From contig DATJZY010000145.1 of assembly GCA_035577985.1 (NCBI GenBank), positions 1 to 62,378 on the forward strand: a stretch of 62,378 nucleotides of DNA, given 5' to 3'. The translations under genes and the position numbers were made by a program. Position 1 is the stretch's first letter. Each line of letters begins with the position of its first letter. The stretch is from Candidatus Eisenbacteria bacterium. GTDB taxonomy: Bacteria; Desulfobacterota; Binatia; DP-6. Of the stretch, positions 33,223-43,701 are shown in pieces. The notes beneath the pieces are model-generated. The model ran no database searches and was not told the DNA's origin. It was given only the letters and a program-made list of their open reading frames with translations.

Positions 33223-34166
33223 TACCCACCCGCGCCATGTTGCTCGGCCGCACCGCGGCCATCCTGGTATTCGCGTTGGTCGCTCAGCGGCCGGCTGCAG
33301 CCGGCGTGGTCAACCGCATCGTCGCCACCGTCGACGGCGACCCCATCACTGCGCACGAGGTGCAGCGCTACGGCGAGGAGCGGCGTGCCCACGGGGTGTC
33401 CGACCAGGACCTGCTGGAAGCCGTCGTCACCGACAAGATCCTCGAGAAGGAGATCGTGGCGCGGAAGATCTCTGTGAAGGCCGAAGACATCACGCACTAC
33501 GTCGACGAGGTGATGGCCCGCAACAAGCTCAGCGAAGAGCAGTTCAAGGCGGCGCTCAAGCAGCAGAACATGACGATCGAGCAGTACCGCGCCAAGGTGA
33601 AGGAGGAGCTCGAGAAGACGGTGCTCCTCCAGCAGGAGATGCGGGGCTCGACCATCACCATCAGCGACGAGGACGTGGAGACGTACTACCAGCAGCACAA
33701 GGAGGAGTTCGCCACCCGCAGCGGCGTGGTCGTGCGGGACATCTTCTTCGGCTTCAAGGCGGGCATGACCCAGCAGGACGCCGTGCGCGTCGTCGAGCAG
33801 GCCAAGGCCGTGAAGCAGATGGCCGACTCGGGGCAGTCGTTCGAGGCACTGGCTCGCCGGTACTCGGAGGGGCCGGGCGCCGACAACGGCGGCTTGCTCG
33901 GCACCTTCAAGAAGGGCGAAATGTCCCCGATGCTGGAACGCGTGGCGTTCAGCCTGCGCTCGGGCGAGGTGAGCGAGCCGGTCGTCACGCCGAACGGCAT
34001 CCACCTCCTGAAGGTCGAGGGTATCCAGGGCGGCGGCCCGGTACCCTTCGACCAGGTGAAGGATACGATCAAGCAGATGCTCTACAACGCGAAGGCCGAC
34101 GAGCGCTTCCGCCAGTGGATCTCGAAGAACCTTCGGGACCGCCACCACGTCGAGGTGCTCAACTGA
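33219..34166 (+). CDS. SurA-like periplasmic peptidyl-prolyl isomerase
   Basis: A 315-residue exported chaperone. Signal peptide (AAILVFALVAQRPAAAG), SurA-type N-terminal domain starting VVNRIVATVDGDPITAHEV, and one parvulin domain (about 170-270): VVVRDIFFGF, FEALARRYSEGPGADNGG, LGTFKKGEMSPMLERVAF and the TPNGIHLLKVE end. It has one parvulin domain where E. coli SurA has two. It should help fold outer-membrane proteins such as PilQ or the DUF1302 porin. ATGA overlap with mfd; its own stop overlaps the probable CTG start of the next gene. Confidence 0.9.
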   Translation: MIPTRAMLLGRTAAILVFALVAQRPAAAGVVNRIVATVDGDPITAHEVQRYGEERRAHGVSDQDLLEAVVTDKILEKEIVARKISVKAEDITHYVDEVMARNKLSEEQFKAALKQQNMTIEQYRAKVKEELEKTVLLQQEMRGSTITISDEDVETYYQQHKEEFATRSGVVVRDIFFGFKAGMTQQDAVRVVEQAKAVKQMADSGQSFEALARRYSEGPGADNGGLLGTFKKGEMSPMLERVAFSLRSGEVSEPVVTPNGIHLLKVEGIQGGGPVPFDQVKDTIKQMLYNAKADERFRQWISKNLRDRHHVEVLN

Positions 34167-35527
34167 ACCCGACGATCTTCCGCGAATACGACATTCGCGG
34201 CATCGCCGAGCGCGACTTCGACGCGAGCTTCGCGCGACTCCTCGGACAGACGTTCGGCACGCTCGCGCTCGAGCACGGCGCCGCGCGCGTCTGCGTGGGT
34301 CGCGATTGCCGGCTCACCTCCGACGGCTACGCGGCCGCCCTCATCGACGGCATCCGCTCGACCGGGCTCGGTGTCGTCGAGATCGGCGTCGTGTCGACGC
34401 CGCTCGTGTACTTCGCGATCTTCCACTGGAACCTCGACGGCGGCATCCAGATCACCGGCAGCCACAATCCGTCGGACTACAACGGGTTCAAGGTCTGCCT
34501 CGGCAAGGAGGCGCTGCACGGCGAGCAGATCCAGGATCTGCGCCGGCGTCTCGAGGCCGGGAAGTTCCGCAGCGGGCGAGGGACGCTGGAGCAGCGTCCG
34601 GTGGCACCCGAGTACGAGGAGTACGTCGTCGAGAACATCGGCCGTCTCGCCCGCGAGATCAACGTCGTGGTGGATGCGGGCAACGGGACGGCGGGTCCCG
34701 TCGCGCCGGGCATCTACCGCCGCCTCGGCGCGCGCGTGACCGAGCTCTTCTGCCAGATGGACGGGCGCTTTCCGCACCACCATCCCGATCCGACGGTGGC
34801 CGAGAACATGCAGGATCTCGTCCGCGCAGTCGCGAAGGAAAAGGCCGAGCTGGGCATCGCCTTCGACGGCGACGCCGATCGGATCGGCGTCGTCGACGCA
34901 CGCGGCCGCATCATCTGGGGCGACGAGCTGCTGGTCCTGTACGCGCGCGACGTGCTTGCGCGCAACCCGGGCGGCACCATCGTCTCCGAGGTGAAGTGCT
35001 CGCAGCGCCTGTACGACGACATCGCCAAGCACGGCGGCACGGGCATCATGTGGAAGGCCGGCCACTCGCTCCTGAAGGCCAAGATGAAGGAGACCGGGGC
35101 CCTGCTCGGCGGCGAGATGAGCGGCCACATCTTCTTCAAGGAGCGCTACTTCGGCTTCGACGACGCGGCCTATGCCGGCGCGCGGCTGCTCGAGATCCTC
35201 GGGCGCACCGGCAAGACCGTGGCCGAGCTGCTCGCCGATCTGCCGCCGTCCGTCACGACGCCGGAGATCCGCGTCGACTGCCCGGACGAGGTGAAGTTCA
35301 AGGTCGCCGATCGCGTCCGGGACGAATTCCGGAAGGCGGGGCGCGACATCATCGACGTCGACGGCGTGCGGGTCCGCTTCGATCACGGCTGGGGGCTGTT
35401 GCGGGCCTCGAACACGCAGCCGGTCCTCGTCATGCGATTCGAGGCGCAGACCAAGGCCCAGCTCGCCGAGTATCAGGCGACCGTCGAAGCCGCGGTCGAA
35501 GCCGCCCGCGCGGCCCTCGGTGCCTAG
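34163..35527 (+). CDS. Phosphomannomutase/phosphoglucomutase
   Basis: An alpha-D-phosphohexomutase (AlgC/ManB type, 454 residues) that interconverts hexose 1- and 6-phosphates for polysaccharide precursors. Motifs: catalytic-Ser loop [13 protein letters not shown], metal loop [10 protein letters not shown], sugar-binding GEMSGHIFF and the phosphate-binding [15 protein letters not shown]. The protein starts [14 protein letters not shown], where family members read [14 protein letters not shown], so the first codon is almost certainly the CTG at 34163, overlapping the preceding stop as CTGA. An in-frame GTG at 34115 is the only conventional alternative and would add 16 non-homologous residues. 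It lies between the SurA-like gene and uvrA. Confidence 0.93.
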   Translation: MNPTIFREYDIRGIAERDFDASFARLLGQTFGTLALEHGAARVCVGRDCRLTSDGYAAALIDGIRSTGLGVVEIGVVSTPLVYFAIFHWNLDGGIQITGSHNPSDYNGFKVCLGKEALHGEQIQDLRRRLEAGKFRSGRGTLEQRPVAPEYEEYVVENIGRLAREINVVVDAGNGTAGPVAPGIYRRLGARVTELFCQMDGRFPHHHPDPTVAENMQDLVRAVAKEKAELGIAFDGDADRIGVVDARGRIIWGDELLVLYARDVLARNPGGTIVSEVKCSQRLYDDIAKHGGTGIMWKAGHSLLKAKMKETGALLGGEMSGHIFFKERYFGFDDAAYAGARLLEILGRTGKTVAELLADLPPSVTTPEIRVDCPDEVKFKVADRVRDEFRKAGRDIIDVDGVRVRFDHGWGLLRASNTQPVLVMRFEAQTKAQLAEYQATVEAAVEAARAALGA

Positions 35528-35542
35528 AGGCGATTGCGACCG

Positions 35543-38380
35543 ATGGCGGGTGTGATCCGCATTCGCGGCGCCCGCGGGCACAACCTCAAGAGCATCGACG
35601 TCGACATCCCGCGCGAGCGGCTCGTGGTCGTGACCGGCCTTTCGGGCTCGGGCAAGTCGTCCCTCGCGTTCGACACGCTCTACGCCGAAGGCCAGCGCCG
35701 CTACGTCGAGTCGCTGTCGGCCTATGCGCGCCAGTTCCTCGAGCAGATGGAGAAGCCGGACTGCGACGGGATCGACGGCCTCTCGCCCGCCATCGCGATC
35801 GAGCAGCGCGGCGTCGGGCGCAATCCGCGCTCGACGGTCGGCACCATCACCGAGATCGCCGACTACCTGCGACTGCTCTACGCCCGCGTCGGCGAGCCCG
35901 TGTGCTGGAGCTGCGGGAAGGCGATCACCGCCCAGAGCGTCCAGCAGGTGGTGGACCGTCTGGCCGCGCTGCCCGAGGGCACGCGCCTGTGGATCTACGC
36001 CCCGGTCGTCCGCGATCGCAAGGGCGAGCACAAGAAGGAGCTGGAGGATCTGCGGCGCGGCGGCTTCGTGCGCGCGCGCGTCGACGGCGAGCTGCGCGAG
36101 CTCGGCGAGGAGATCGCACTCGCCAAGACGCAGCGCCACACGATCGAAGTGCTGGTCGATCGGATCGTGCGGCGCGAGGGCGCGCTCGGGCGGCTCGCCG
36201 ACTCGATCGAGGTCGCGTTCCGGCACGGCGACGGCATCGCGCTCGTCGACGTCGCGGAACCCGGCGCGGCGGCGCCGGTGCCACAGCTCTTCTCCGAGCG
36301 GCACGCCTGCCCAACCTGCGGCGTATCGTATCCCGAGCTGTCGCCGCGATTCTTCTCGTTCAACAGTCCGCTCGGCGCGTGCGAGGCCTGCGGTGGTCTC
36401 GGCGTGGAGCGGCGCTTCGACCCGACGCTGATCGTGGCCGATCCCGGGGCGCCCTTGCCGCGCGCGCTGGCCGGCGCGGTGCTGCGCGCGCTCCCCGGTC
36501 TCGATGAAGCGTTGATGGCCCTCGCCGTCCACTACACGTTCGCTCCGGCGACGCCGTGGAAGGATCTGTCCGAGGCGGTTCGCGAGGTGGTGCTCCGGGG
36601 CTCCGGCGACCAGGCGATCGCGTTTCCCGCCGGGCGCGGTGGCCGTGGGATGGTCCGCCGGCCCTTCGAGGGGCTCGTTCTCTGGCTCGAGCGGCGGCTC
36701 CGCGAGACGCGCTCCTCGTGGATCCGCGACGAGATCGAGGGTCTGGTCGCCGAGACCCACTGCACGACCTGCGACGGCACGCGTCTGCGTCGCGAGGCGC
36801 GTTTCGTTCGTATCGGCGGCAAGAGCATCGTCGACCTGTCGGCGCTCGCGATCCGGGACGCGGCGCGGTTCCTGGGCGGGCTCGCGCTGACGCCCGTGCA
36901 GGACGAGATCGCACGGCCCATCTTGAAGGAGGTGCGCGCGCGGCTCGGCTTCCTCGCCGACGTGGGCCTCGACTACCTGACGCTCGATCGCGGGGCGGCA
37001 ACGCTCTCGGGGGGCGAGGGCCAGCGCATCCGCCTCGCCACGCAGATCGGATCACGCCTGACGGGGGTGCTCTACGTGCTGGACGAGCCGTCGATCGGCC
37101 TCCACCAACGGGACAACGAGCGCCTGCTCCGCACGCTCGTCCAACTCCGCGACCTCGGCAACACGATCGTCGTCGTGGAGCACGACCGCGACCTGATCCT
37201 GGCGGCGGACCACGTGATCGACATGGGCCCGGGCGCAGGCGTGCAGGGGGGACGGGTGGTCGCCGTCGGCACGCCCGCCGAGATCATGGCGAACCCGGCG
37301 TCGATCACGGGGCGCTATCTCGCGCGGCACGAGCGCGTGCCGGTGCCGCAGCAGCGACGGCGCGGCTCGGGATGGTCGATCGGCGTCCGCGGCGCGCGCG
37401 CCAACAACCTGCGGAGCATCGACGTCGCCATCCCGCTCGGGACCATGACCTGCGTGACCGGCGTGTCCGGATCGGGGAAGAGCACGCTCGTCATCGACAC
37501 CATCTACCGGGCCCTGGCCCGCAAGCTCGGGCTCGGCAGTGACGAGGCGGGTGCCCACGACGAGCTCACCGGCTGGCAGCTCGTCGACAAGGTCGTCGAG
37601 ATCAACCAGGCGCCGATCGGCCGCAGTCCGCGCTCGAACCCCGCGACCTACACCGGCCTCTTCGGCCCCATCCGCGAGCTGTTCGCGCAGCTTCCCGAAG
37701 CCCGCGCCCGCGGCTACGGGCCGGGACGCTTCTCGTTCAACGTGAAGGGCGGTCGCTGCGAGGCGTGCACCGGCGACGGGGTCATCGCGATCGAGATGCA
37801 CTTCCTTCCCGACGTGTTCGTCACCTGCGACGTGTGCCGGGGGCGTCGCTACGACCGGGAGACGCTCGAGGTGCGGTTCAAGGGCCTCTCGATCGCCGAC
37901 GTCCTCGACCTGACCGTCGCGGAGGCCCTGGACGTCCTGGGCGCCGTGCCCCACGCGCGCCAGCGCCTGGACGTCCTGCGGGAGGTGGGCCTCGACTACG
38001 TGCGGCTGGGCCAGGCCGGGAACACGCTGTCGGGCGGCGAGGCGCAGCGGGTGAAGCTCGCCAAGGAGCTCGCCCGGAGAGCCACGGGCAAGACCCTCTA
38101 CGTGCTCGACGAGCCGACCACCGGCCTCCACTTCGCCGACGTCCAGCGCCTGCTCGACGTGCTGGATAGGCTGGTAAATGCTGGAAATACCGTGCTGTTG
38201 ATCGAGCACAACCTGGACGTCGTGAAGGCGGCGGACTGGGTCGTCGACCTGGGTCCCGAAGGCGGCGAGGCGGGGGGCCGGGTGATCGTCGCGGGGACTC
38301 CCGAGGACGTCGCGAAGTCCGAAGCGTCCCACACAGGGCACTTCCTCCGGCGCGAGCTCGAAGCTCGTCCGAATCCTTGA
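35543..38380 (+). CDS. uvrA: Excinuclease ABC subunit A
   Basis: Damage-recognition ATPase of nucleotide excision repair, 945 residues (E. coli 940). Two ABC modules: Walker [20 protein letters not shown] near residue 31 and [16 protein letters not shown] near 639, signature motifs [12 protein letters not shown] and [12 protein letters not shown], Walker [12 protein letters not shown] and [11 protein letters not shown]. Zinc sites: CPTCG...CEACGG near 255-285 and CEACTGDG...CDVCRGRRY near 735-765. Start ATG 35543 gives the usual [12 protein letters not shown] opening; a TTG nine bases earlier is an alternative. The -35-like TTGACA of the isc promoter region overlaps its stop codon. Confidence 0.97.
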   Translation: MAGVIRIRGARGHNLKSIDVDIPRERLVVVTGLSGSGKSSLAFDTLYAEGQRRYVESLSAYARQFLEQMEKPDCDGIDGLSPAIAIEQRGVGRNPRSTVGTITEIADYLRLLYARVGEPVCWSCGKAITAQSVQQVVDRLAALPEGTRLWIYAPVVRDRKGEHKKELEDLRRGGFVRARVDGELRELGEEIALAKTQRHTIEVLVDRIVRREGALGRLADSIEVAFRHGDGIALVDVAEPGAAAPVPQLFSERHACPTCGVSYPELSPRFFSFNSPLGACEACGGLGVERRFDPTLIVADPGAPLPRALAGAVLRALPGLDEALMALAVHYTFAPATPWKDLSEAVREVVLRGSGDQAIAFPAGRGGRGMVRRPFEGLVLWLERRLRETRSSWIRDEIEGLVAETHCTTCDGTRLRREARFVRIGGKSIVDLSALAIRDAARFLGGLALTPVQDEIARPILKEVRARLGFLADVGLDYLTLDRGAATLSGGEGQRIRLATQIGSRLTGVLYVLDEPSIGLHQRDNERLLRTLVQLRDLGNTIVVVEHDRDLILAADHVIDMGPGAGVQGGRVVAVGTPAEIMANPASITGRYLARHERVPVPQQRRRGSGWSIGVRGARANNLRSIDVAIPLGTMTCVTGVSGSGKSTLVIDTIYRALARKLGLGSDEAGAHDELTGWQLVDKVVEINQAPIGRSPRSNPATYTGLFGPIRELFAQLPEARARGYGPGRFSFNVKGGRCEACTGDGVIAIEMHFLPDVFVTCDVCRGRRYDRETLEVRFKGLSIADVLDLTVAEALDVLGAVPHARQRLDVLREVGLDYVRLGQAGNTLSGGEAQRVKLAKELARRATGKTLYVLDEPTTGLHFADVQRLLDVLDRLVNAGNTVLLIEHNLDVVKAADWVVDLGPEGGEAGGRVIVAGTPEDVAKSEASHTGHFLRRELEARPNP

Positions 38381-38394
38381 CAGGACCCCTGACC

Positions 38395-38435
38395 GATAAT
38401 ATCTGATCGACCAGGTCCGGATTATCCGGTATCCT
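38395..38435 (+). promoter_or_regulatory. isc operon promoter with palindromic operator
   Basis: A sigma-70-like promoter TCGACC (38407-38412), 17-base spacer, TATCCT (38430-38435). A perfect 13-base palindrome CCGGATTATCCGG (38417-38429) fills the spacer up to the -10, the standard place for a repressor operator. A second short dyad GATAATATC sits at 38395-38403. The obvious candidate regulator is the Rrf2/IscR-like protein encoded at the end of this operon (43163). An alternative -35 TTGACA lies at 38377-38382. Sites are visible; binding is inference. Confidence 0.5.
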
Positions 38436-38458
38436 CGCCGGCAAGGGAGCAGAGCGTC

Positions 38459-39718
38459 ATGATGACCAAGGGCATCTACATGGACAACCACGCGACCACG
38501 CCGGTCGACCCGCGCGTGCTCGAGGCCATGCTGCCGTACTTCTCCGAGCACTTCGGGAACGCCGCCAGCCGCAGCCACGGGTTCGGCTGGGACGCCGAGA
38601 AGGCGGTCGAGACGGCCCGGGAGCAGGTCGCTCGGCTCGTCGGCGCAAAGGCGAAGGACATCGTGTGGACGAGCGGGGCGACCGAGTCCGACAACCTGGC
38701 GATCCAGGGCGTGGTCGAGTTCTACAAGGACAAGGGCACCCACGTGGTCACCCAGGTGACCGAGCACAAGGCGGTGCTCGACACCTGCCGGCACCTCGAG
38801 CGCACCGGCCGTGCGACGGTCACCTACCTCCCCGTCGACAAGTACGGGATGATCGACCTCGACGACCTCCGCAAGGCGATCACCGACAAGACGGTGCTCG
38901 TCTCGATCATGTTCGCGAACAACGAGGTCGGCACGATCCAGCCGGTCGCCGAGATCGGGAAGATCTGTCGCGAGCGCGGCGTCCTGTTCCACTGCGACGC
39001 GGTGCAGGGCGCGAGTCTGCTGCCGATCGACGTCGACGCGATGTGTATCGACCTCATGTCGCTGAGCGCCCACAAGATGTACGGTCCCAAGGGCGTCGGC
39101 ACGCTCTACGTACGGTCCCGAGGGCCGCGCGTGCGGCTCACGCCGATCCTCCACGGCGGCGGCCACGAGCGCGGGATGCGCTCGGGGACGCTCAACGTGC
39201 CGGGGATCGTCGGGTTCGGACGGGCGGCGGAGCTCGCCAAGGACGGCATGGCCGACGAATCGCAGCGCATCGCCCGCCTGCGCGAACGGCTACGCGCCGG
39301 GATCTTCGAGCAGCTCGACGAGGTGTACCTGAACGGCCATCCGGTCCATCGCCATCCCGGGAACCTGAACGTGAGCTTCGCCTACGTCGAGGGCGAGTCG
39401 CTCCTGATGGGCCTCAACGGCTCCGTGCACGCGCTCGCGGCGTCGGCCTCGCTCCCGGCGATCGCGGTGTCGTCGGGCTCGGCGTGCACGTCGGCGACGC
39501 TCGAGCCGTCCTACGTGCTGAAGGCGCTCGGCGTGGGCGAGGACCTCGCGCACACGTCGATCCGGTTCGGGCTCGGTCGATTCAACACGGAAGAGGACGT
39601 CGACTACGTCCTCGATCGCGTCGTCACCGAGGTGCGGCGCCTGCGCGATCTGTCGCCGCTCTACGAGATGGCGAAGGAAGGCATCGATCTCAACTCCGTC
39701 GCCTGGCAGCGCGAGTGA
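38459..39718 (+). CDS. iscS: Cysteine desulfurase IscS
   Basis: PLP enzyme that takes sulfur from cysteine and passes it to IscU. 419 residues, group [52 protein letters not shown], the PLP-Lys in [13 protein letters not shown], and the mobile-loop Cys in [21 protein letters not shown]. First gene of iscS-iscU-iscA-hscB-hscA-iscX-rrf2, preceded by a promoter with a palindromic operator. ATG 38459 or 38462 (two in a row) after AAGGGAG. Confidence 0.97.
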   Translation: MMTKGIYMDNHATTPVDPRVLEAMLPYFSEHFGNAASRSHGFGWDAEKAVETAREQVARLVGAKAKDIVWTSGATESDNLAIQGVVEFYKDKGTHVVTQVTEHKAVLDTCRHLERTGRATVTYLPVDKYGMIDLDDLRKAITDKTVLVSIMFANNEVGTIQPVAEIGKICRERGVLFHCDAVQGASLLPIDVDAMCIDLMSLSAHKMYGPKGVGTLYVRSRGPRVRLTPILHGGGHERGMRSGTLNVPGIVGFGRAAELAKDGMADESQRIARLRERLRAGIFEQLDEVYLNGHPVHRHPGNLNVSFAYVEGESLLMGLNGSVHALAASASLPAIAVSSGSACTSATLEPSYVLKALGVGEDLAHTSIRFGLGRFNTEEDVDYVLDRVVTEVRRLRDLSPLYEMAKEGIDLNSVAWQRE

Positions 39719-39731
39719 AGGAGAGGAAGCA

Positions 39732-40145
39732 ATGGCGTACAGCGACAAGGTACTGGATCACTACTCGAACCCGCGCAACGTGGGTGCGCTCGACAAGAAC
39801 GATCCCAACGTCGGCACGGGCGTCGTGGGCGCCCCGGAGTGCGGCGACGTCATGAAGCTGCAGTTGAAGATCAGCGACGCCGGCGTGGTCGAGGACGCCA
39901 AGTTCAAGACGTTCGGTTGTGGCAGCGCGATCGCCAGCTCGAGCTACGTCACCGAGCTCGTGAAGGGAAAGACCGTCGACGAGGTGCTGGAGATCAGGAA
40001 CACGCACATCGTCGAGGAGCTCTCGCTGCCGCCGGTGAAGATCCACTGCTCGGTGCTGGCGGAGGACGGCATCAAGGCCGCCATCTCCGACTGGAAGAAG
40101 AAGCGCGCGGGCGAGATGCCCGCGCCCGCCAAGAAGACCGCGTAA
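39732..40145 (+). CDS. iscU: Fe-S cluster scaffold IscU
   Basis: Scaffold on which [2Fe-2S] clusters are built. 137 residues with Cys37 and Asp39 in GAPECGDVM, Cys63 in FGCGSA, Cys106 in KIHCSVLAED, and the HscA-recognition motif LPPVK at 99-103. The C-terminus has an extra Lys/Ala-rich tail (KKKRAGEMPAPAKKTA). It lies 13 bases after iscS with GGAGAGGAAG as ribosome-binding site. Confidence 0.97.
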   Translation: MAYSDKVLDHYSNPRNVGALDKNDPNVGTGVVGAPECGDVMKLQLKISDAGVVEDAKFKTFGCGSAIASSSYVTELVKGKTVDEVLEIRNTHIVEELSLPPVKIHCSVLAEDGIKAAISDWKKKRAGEMPAPAKKTA

Positions 40146-40156
40146 CGAGGACCTCG

Positions 40157-40477
40157 ATGATCGAGATGACGGACACCGCCGCGGACAAGATCAAGAAGCT
40201 CGCGGCCGAGAAGGGCATCGAAGACGGCGGCCTGCGCGTGAAGGTCGTCGGCGGCGGGTGCTCGGGCCTCACCTACAAGATGGACGTCGATCAGCGGCGC
40301 GACGGCGACAAGGTGTTCGAGCACGGCGGCGCGAAGCTGGTGATCGATCGCAAGAGCTTTCTGTACCTCAACGGAACGATTCTCGACTACAAGGACGAGC
40401 TCATGTCGTCGGGGTTCATGCTGCAGAACCCGAACGTGAAGCGCTCCTGCGGCTGCGGCTCGTCCTTCATCGTGTGA
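40157..40477 (+). CDS. iscA: A-type Fe-S carrier IscA
   Basis: Carrier/scaffold of the HesB/IscA family, 106 residues, with the Cys triad complete: Cys35 in GGGCSGLTY and Cys98/Cys100 in SCGCGSSF. The middle FLYLNGTILDYKDELMSSGF matches the family core. ATG 40157 is chosen; a longer frame begins inside iscU and is out of frame with it. It follows iscU by 11 bases. Confidence 0.96.
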   Translation: MIEMTDTAADKIKKLAAEKGIEDGGLRVKVVGGGCSGLTYKMDVDQRRDGDKVFEHGGAKLVIDRKSFLYLNGTILDYKDELMSSGFMLQNPNVKRSCGCGSSFIV

Positions 40478-40481
40478 CGGC

Positions 40482-41123
40482 GTGCTGGCGGTTCATCGCG
40501 ATGGCGAGTGCTGGCACTGCACCCGGCGGACGGGCCTCTCGGCCGCGTGTTCGTCGTGCAGCGCGCCGCAGCCGATCGGCGACGCCGACCTGTTCGCGGT
40601 ATTGGATCTGCCGCGCCGGCTGACCATCGGCCGCGACGACCTCGAGCGCCGCTATCTCGACGCGTCCCGCGCCGTCCATCCGGACCGCCATCAGACTGGC
40701 GATGCCCGCATGCGGGAGCTCTCGCTCACCGCGAGTGCCGCGGTCAACCGCGCCTACCGTACGCTGCGCGACCCGGTGGAGCGGGGCCGCTACTGGCTGG
40801 AGCTCCACGGTGAGCCCCTCGGGCGCGACAACAACCGCGTACCACCGGCGCTTGCCGAGCTCGTCTTCCAGACGCAGGAAGCGCTCGAGGAGCTGCGTGG
40901 CGCGCCGAACGATCCAGCGCTCCGCCGCTCGGTCGAGGGGATCCACACGAGCCTCGACGAGCGCCTGCGAGGCCTCGAGCGCGATCTCGAGGAGCGCTAT
41001 GCCGCCTGGGATTCCGGGAATGCGACCGCTCCAGCCATTCTCGCGGACTTGAAGCGCCGGCTCTCGGAGATCGCCTACTTGGGGACGCTCGCCGACGACG
41101 TCGACGAGACGCTGGGCGTTTGA
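40482..41123 (+). CDS. hscB: Fe-S co-chaperone HscB with N-terminal zinc-finger motif
   Basis: J-domain protein that brings IscU to HscA. 213 residues: an N-terminal four-Cys motif CWHC...CSSC (Cys10, 13, 23, 26), then the J-domain (about 36-105) with the HPD triad in [11 protein letters not shown] and [21 protein letters not shown], shown in parts, and the C-terminal helical IscU-binding domain. E. coli HscB lacks the four-Cys part, while mitochondrial HSCB has one. GTG start at 40482, 4 bases after iscA. It overlaps hscA by 1 base. Confidence 0.93.
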   Translation: MLAVHRDGECWHCTRRTGLSAACSSCSAPQPIGDADLFAVLDLPRRLTIGRDDLERRYLDASRAVHPDRHQTGDARMRELSLTASAAVNRAYRTLRDPVERGRYWLELHGEPLGRDNNRVPPALAELVFQTQEALEELRGAPNDPALRRSVEGIHTSLDERLRGLERDLEERYAAWDSGNATAPAILADLKRRLSEIAYLGTLADDVDETLGV

Positions 41124-42943
41124 TGGCACGGGTCATCGGCATAGACCTCGGGACGACGAACAGCCTCGTCGCCCTGCTGGAAGGCGGGACGCCACGCTGC
41201 CTCCCGAATCCCGTGACCGGCGAGGTCCTGCTGCCGTCGGCCGTGACCTTCCTCCCGGGCGGCGAGGTCGTAGTCGGGCGAGATGCGAAGGCGCTCGCCG
41301 CCGAGCGTCCCTTCGATACCATCCTGTCCGTCAAGCGCTTCATGGGGCTCGGCTACGAGCACGTGACCGACGAGGATCGCCGGCGCTACCGCTTCGCCGA
41401 GCCGCGCGACGGGCGCAGCGACGTCGTGCGCTTCGTGGCCGGCGGTCGCGAGGTGACGCCGCCGGAAGTGTCGTCGTACGTGCTCCGCGAGCTCAAGCGG
41501 TGGGCGGAGGCGGCGATCGGCGAGCCGGTCGAGCGAGCCGTCGTGACGGTGCCCGCCTACTTCAACGACAGCCAGCGCCAGGCGACGCGAGCCGCCAGCC
41601 GTCTCGCGGGTCTCGAAGTGCTGCGTCTCGTGAACGAGCCGACGGCCGCCTCGCTCGCCTACGGGCTCGACAAGGGCGACGAGGGTGTGGTCGCGGTCTA
41701 CGACCTCGGCGGCGGGACGTTCGACGTGTCGATCCTGCGCCTGCGCGGCGGCGTCTTCGAGGTGCTCGCGACCGGCGGCGATACGCGCCTCGGCGGCGAC
41801 GATCTCGACACGCGCCTCGCCGACGTGATCGCCCGGGACCTGCCGGAGGCGATCCGGAGCCACCCGCAGGTACGCGCCCAGGTGCTGCAGCTCGCCGAGC
41901 AGACCAAGCGCGCGCTGTCGTCGCAGGAACGCGCCGAGATCGTGCTCGTGCCTCCCGGAGGAGCGGGGGAGGTTCGCCGTACGATCACGCGTGCCGAGTT
42001 CGAGGAGCTCGTTCGGGACATCGTCGAGCGCACGAGCCGGCCCTGCCGGCAGGCCCTCAAGGACTCCGGACAGAAGACGGAGGACGTCCGCAACGTCGTC
42101 GCCGTCGGCGGGTCGACCCGCGTGCCGCTGGTGCGCCGCCACATGGAGGCGCTCTTCGGGCGCCCGCCGCTCGCCGACATCGACCCCGACCAGGTGGTCG
42201 CGCTCGGCGCCGGCATCCAGGCGGGCATCCTCACCGGCGGGCGCAAGGACATGCTGCTCCTCGATGTGGTCCCGCTCTCGCTCGGGATCGAGACCATGGG
42301 CGGCGTGTTCACGCGCCTCATCGATCGCAACACGACGATTCCGACCGGGGTGAAGGAGACCTTCACGACCGCCGCCGACGACCAGACCGCCGTCGACGTG
42401 CACGTCCTGCAAGGCGAGCGCGAGCTCGCGGCCGACAACCGGAGCCTCGCGCGGTTCCGGATTCCGATCGAGTCGATGCCGGCGGGCGTTCCGCGCATCG
42501 AGCTCACCTTCCTGGTCGACGCGAACGGCATTCTCTCGGTCACGGCGGCGGATCTCCGAACGGGTCGCGAGCGCACCGTCGAGGTGAAGCCCTCCCACGG
42601 TCTCACCGACGACGAGCTCGAGCGCATGCTCGAGGAGTCGATCGATCATGCCGAGGACGACGTGCGGCAGCGAATGGTGCGCGAGGCTCGCGTCGACGCC
42701 GAAGTGATCCTCCACGCGACGCGCGCGCAGCTCGCAAAGCACGCGGGCCTGCTCGAGCCGGGTGAGCGGGAGCACCTCCAGGCGGCCGTGCAGGCCCTCG
42801 AAGCGGCGGCCGCCGGCGACGACCCGGTCGCGATCCGCGACGCGTACGACGCGCTCAGCCAGGCGAGCGAGCCGTTCGCGCGGCGGATCATGGATGCGGC
42901 GCTCGTCGAGAGTGTCGGCGGACACACCCTGGAGGAGCTCTGA
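41123..42943 (+). CDS. hscA: Fe-S assembly Hsp70 chaperone HscA
   Basis: Specialised Hsp70 (606 residues) that drives cluster transfer from IscU. ATPase domain: [64 protein letters not shown] and [17 protein letters not shown]; substrate domain from about 380 with [17 protein letters not shown], then the helical lid. Placement inside the isc operon and the HscA-like length (E. coli 616) favour HscA over DnaK. The start ATG 41123 overlaps the hscB stop as TGATG. Confidence 0.96.
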   Translation: MARVIGIDLGTTNSLVALLEGGTPRCLPNPVTGEVLLPSAVTFLPGGEVVVGRDAKALAAERPFDTILSVKRFMGLGYEHVTDEDRRRYRFAEPRDGRSDVVRFVAGGREVTPPEVSSYVLRELKRWAEAAIGEPVERAVVTVPAYFNDSQRQATRAASRLAGLEVLRLVNEPTAASLAYGLDKGDEGVVAVYDLGGGTFDVSILRLRGGVFEVLATGGDTRLGGDDLDTRLADVIARDLPEAIRSHPQVRAQVLQLAEQTKRALSSQERAEIVLVPPGGAGEVRRTITRAEFEELVRDIVERTSRPCRQALKDSGQKTEDVRNVVAVGGSTRVPLVRRHMEALFGRPPLADIDPDQVVALGAGIQAGILTGGRKDMLLLDVVPLSLGIETMGGVFTRLIDRNTTIPTGVKETFTTAADDQTAVDVHVLQGERELAADNRSLARFRIPIESMPAGVPRIELTFLVDANGILSVTAADLRTGRERTVEVKPSHGLTDDELERMLEESIDHAEDDVRQRMVREARVDAEVILHATRAQLAKHAGLLEPGEREHLQAAVQALEAAAAGDDPVAIRDAYDALSQASEPFARRIMDAALVESVGGHTLEEL

Positions 42944-43152
42944 TGGAGCTGCGGTGGGACGACGCCGAAGAGATCGGCGAGGCCCTGGCGGAGGCGCATC
43001 CGACCGTCGATCCTCTCGGGGTCCGCTTCACCGACATGCATCGCTGGATCTGCGCGTTGCCCGACTTCGCCGACGACCCGAGCCGATCCAGCGAGGGGGC
43101 CCTCGAACGTATCCAGATGGCCTGGGCCGAGATCCGGAACGAAAAGGAATAG
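42943..43152 (+). CDS. iscX: Fe-S assembly protein IscX
   Basis: A 69-residue acidic protein with the strongly conserved IscX sequence: LRWDDAEEIGEALAEAHP at the start, VDPLGVRFTDMHRWICALPDF in the middle (in parts: VRFTDMHRWICALPDF) and the end ERIQMAWAEIRNE. In E. coli it binds IscS and iron and tunes cluster synthesis. ATG overlaps the hscA stop by one base. No ferredoxin gene lies between hscA and iscX, unlike in E. coli. Confidence 0.95.
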   Translation: MELRWDDAEEIGEALAEAHPTVDPLGVRFTDMHRWICALPDFADDPSRSSEGALERIQMAWAEIRNEKE

Positions 43153-43162
43153 GAGCGCATCG

Positions 43163-43633
43163 ATGTCGTTCATGCAGGTGAGCCGCAAGGTCGACTATGC
43201 CCTCCGGGCCGCCATCCACCTCGCGAGTGACGCGCATCGCGAGCGGGCCTGCTCGGTCGCGGAGATCGCCGAGCGCGAGCGCATTCCGCGGCAGTTTCTC
43301 GAGAAGATCATCCGGGACCTCATCAGGACCGGCCTGGTGCGCTCCCGGCGCGGACCCCACGGGGGCTACGTGCTGGCGCGCGCCGCCGAGGAGGTCACAT
43401 TCAAGGATGTAATCGAAGCGGTCGAGGGGCCGATCTCCCTCAACGTCTGTGTAGGGGAGCATGCGGAATGCTTCCTGCTAGGCACCTGCGGCATGAACCG
43501 CGTCTGGGCCGAGGGGCAGCGCCGGGTCATGGATCTGTTTCAGAACACCACGATCGCGTCGGTCCGTCACGCGCTTCCGGGAGGGGATTCCGGCCCGATT
43601 CGCCCTGAATATTCGTCACCTGCGGGGGTCTAA
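43163..43633 (+). CDS. Rrf2/IscR-type transcription regulator
   Basis: A 156-residue winged-helix protein: SRKVDYALRAAIHLASD at the start, the recognition region RIPRQFLEKIIRDLIRTGLV, wing RSRRGPHGGYVLARAAEEV, then three Cys (96, 103, 109) in the cluster-binding loop region around NVCVGEHAECFLLGTCGMNRVW. This spacing resembles IscR (three Cys, [2Fe-2S]). It likely senses Fe-S status and controls the isc operon. It is the last isc gene, 10 bases after iscX, rather than the first as in E. coli. Its C-terminal 30 residues extend past the family core. The palindrome at 38417-38429 is a candidate target. Confidence 0.9.
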   Translation: MSFMQVSRKVDYALRAAIHLASDAHRERACSVAEIAERERIPRQFLEKIIRDLIRTGLVRSRRGPHGGYVLARAAEEVTFKDVIEAVEGPISLNVCVGEHAECFLLGTCGMNRVWAEGQRRVMDLFQNTTIASVRHALPGGDSGPIRPEYSSPAGV

Positions 43634-43701
43634 TCGGCGTGACTCAGATGCCCCCCCACGTGTTGCTGCAGCACCGGCTCCAGGGACGAGCCACCACCAC
43701 A

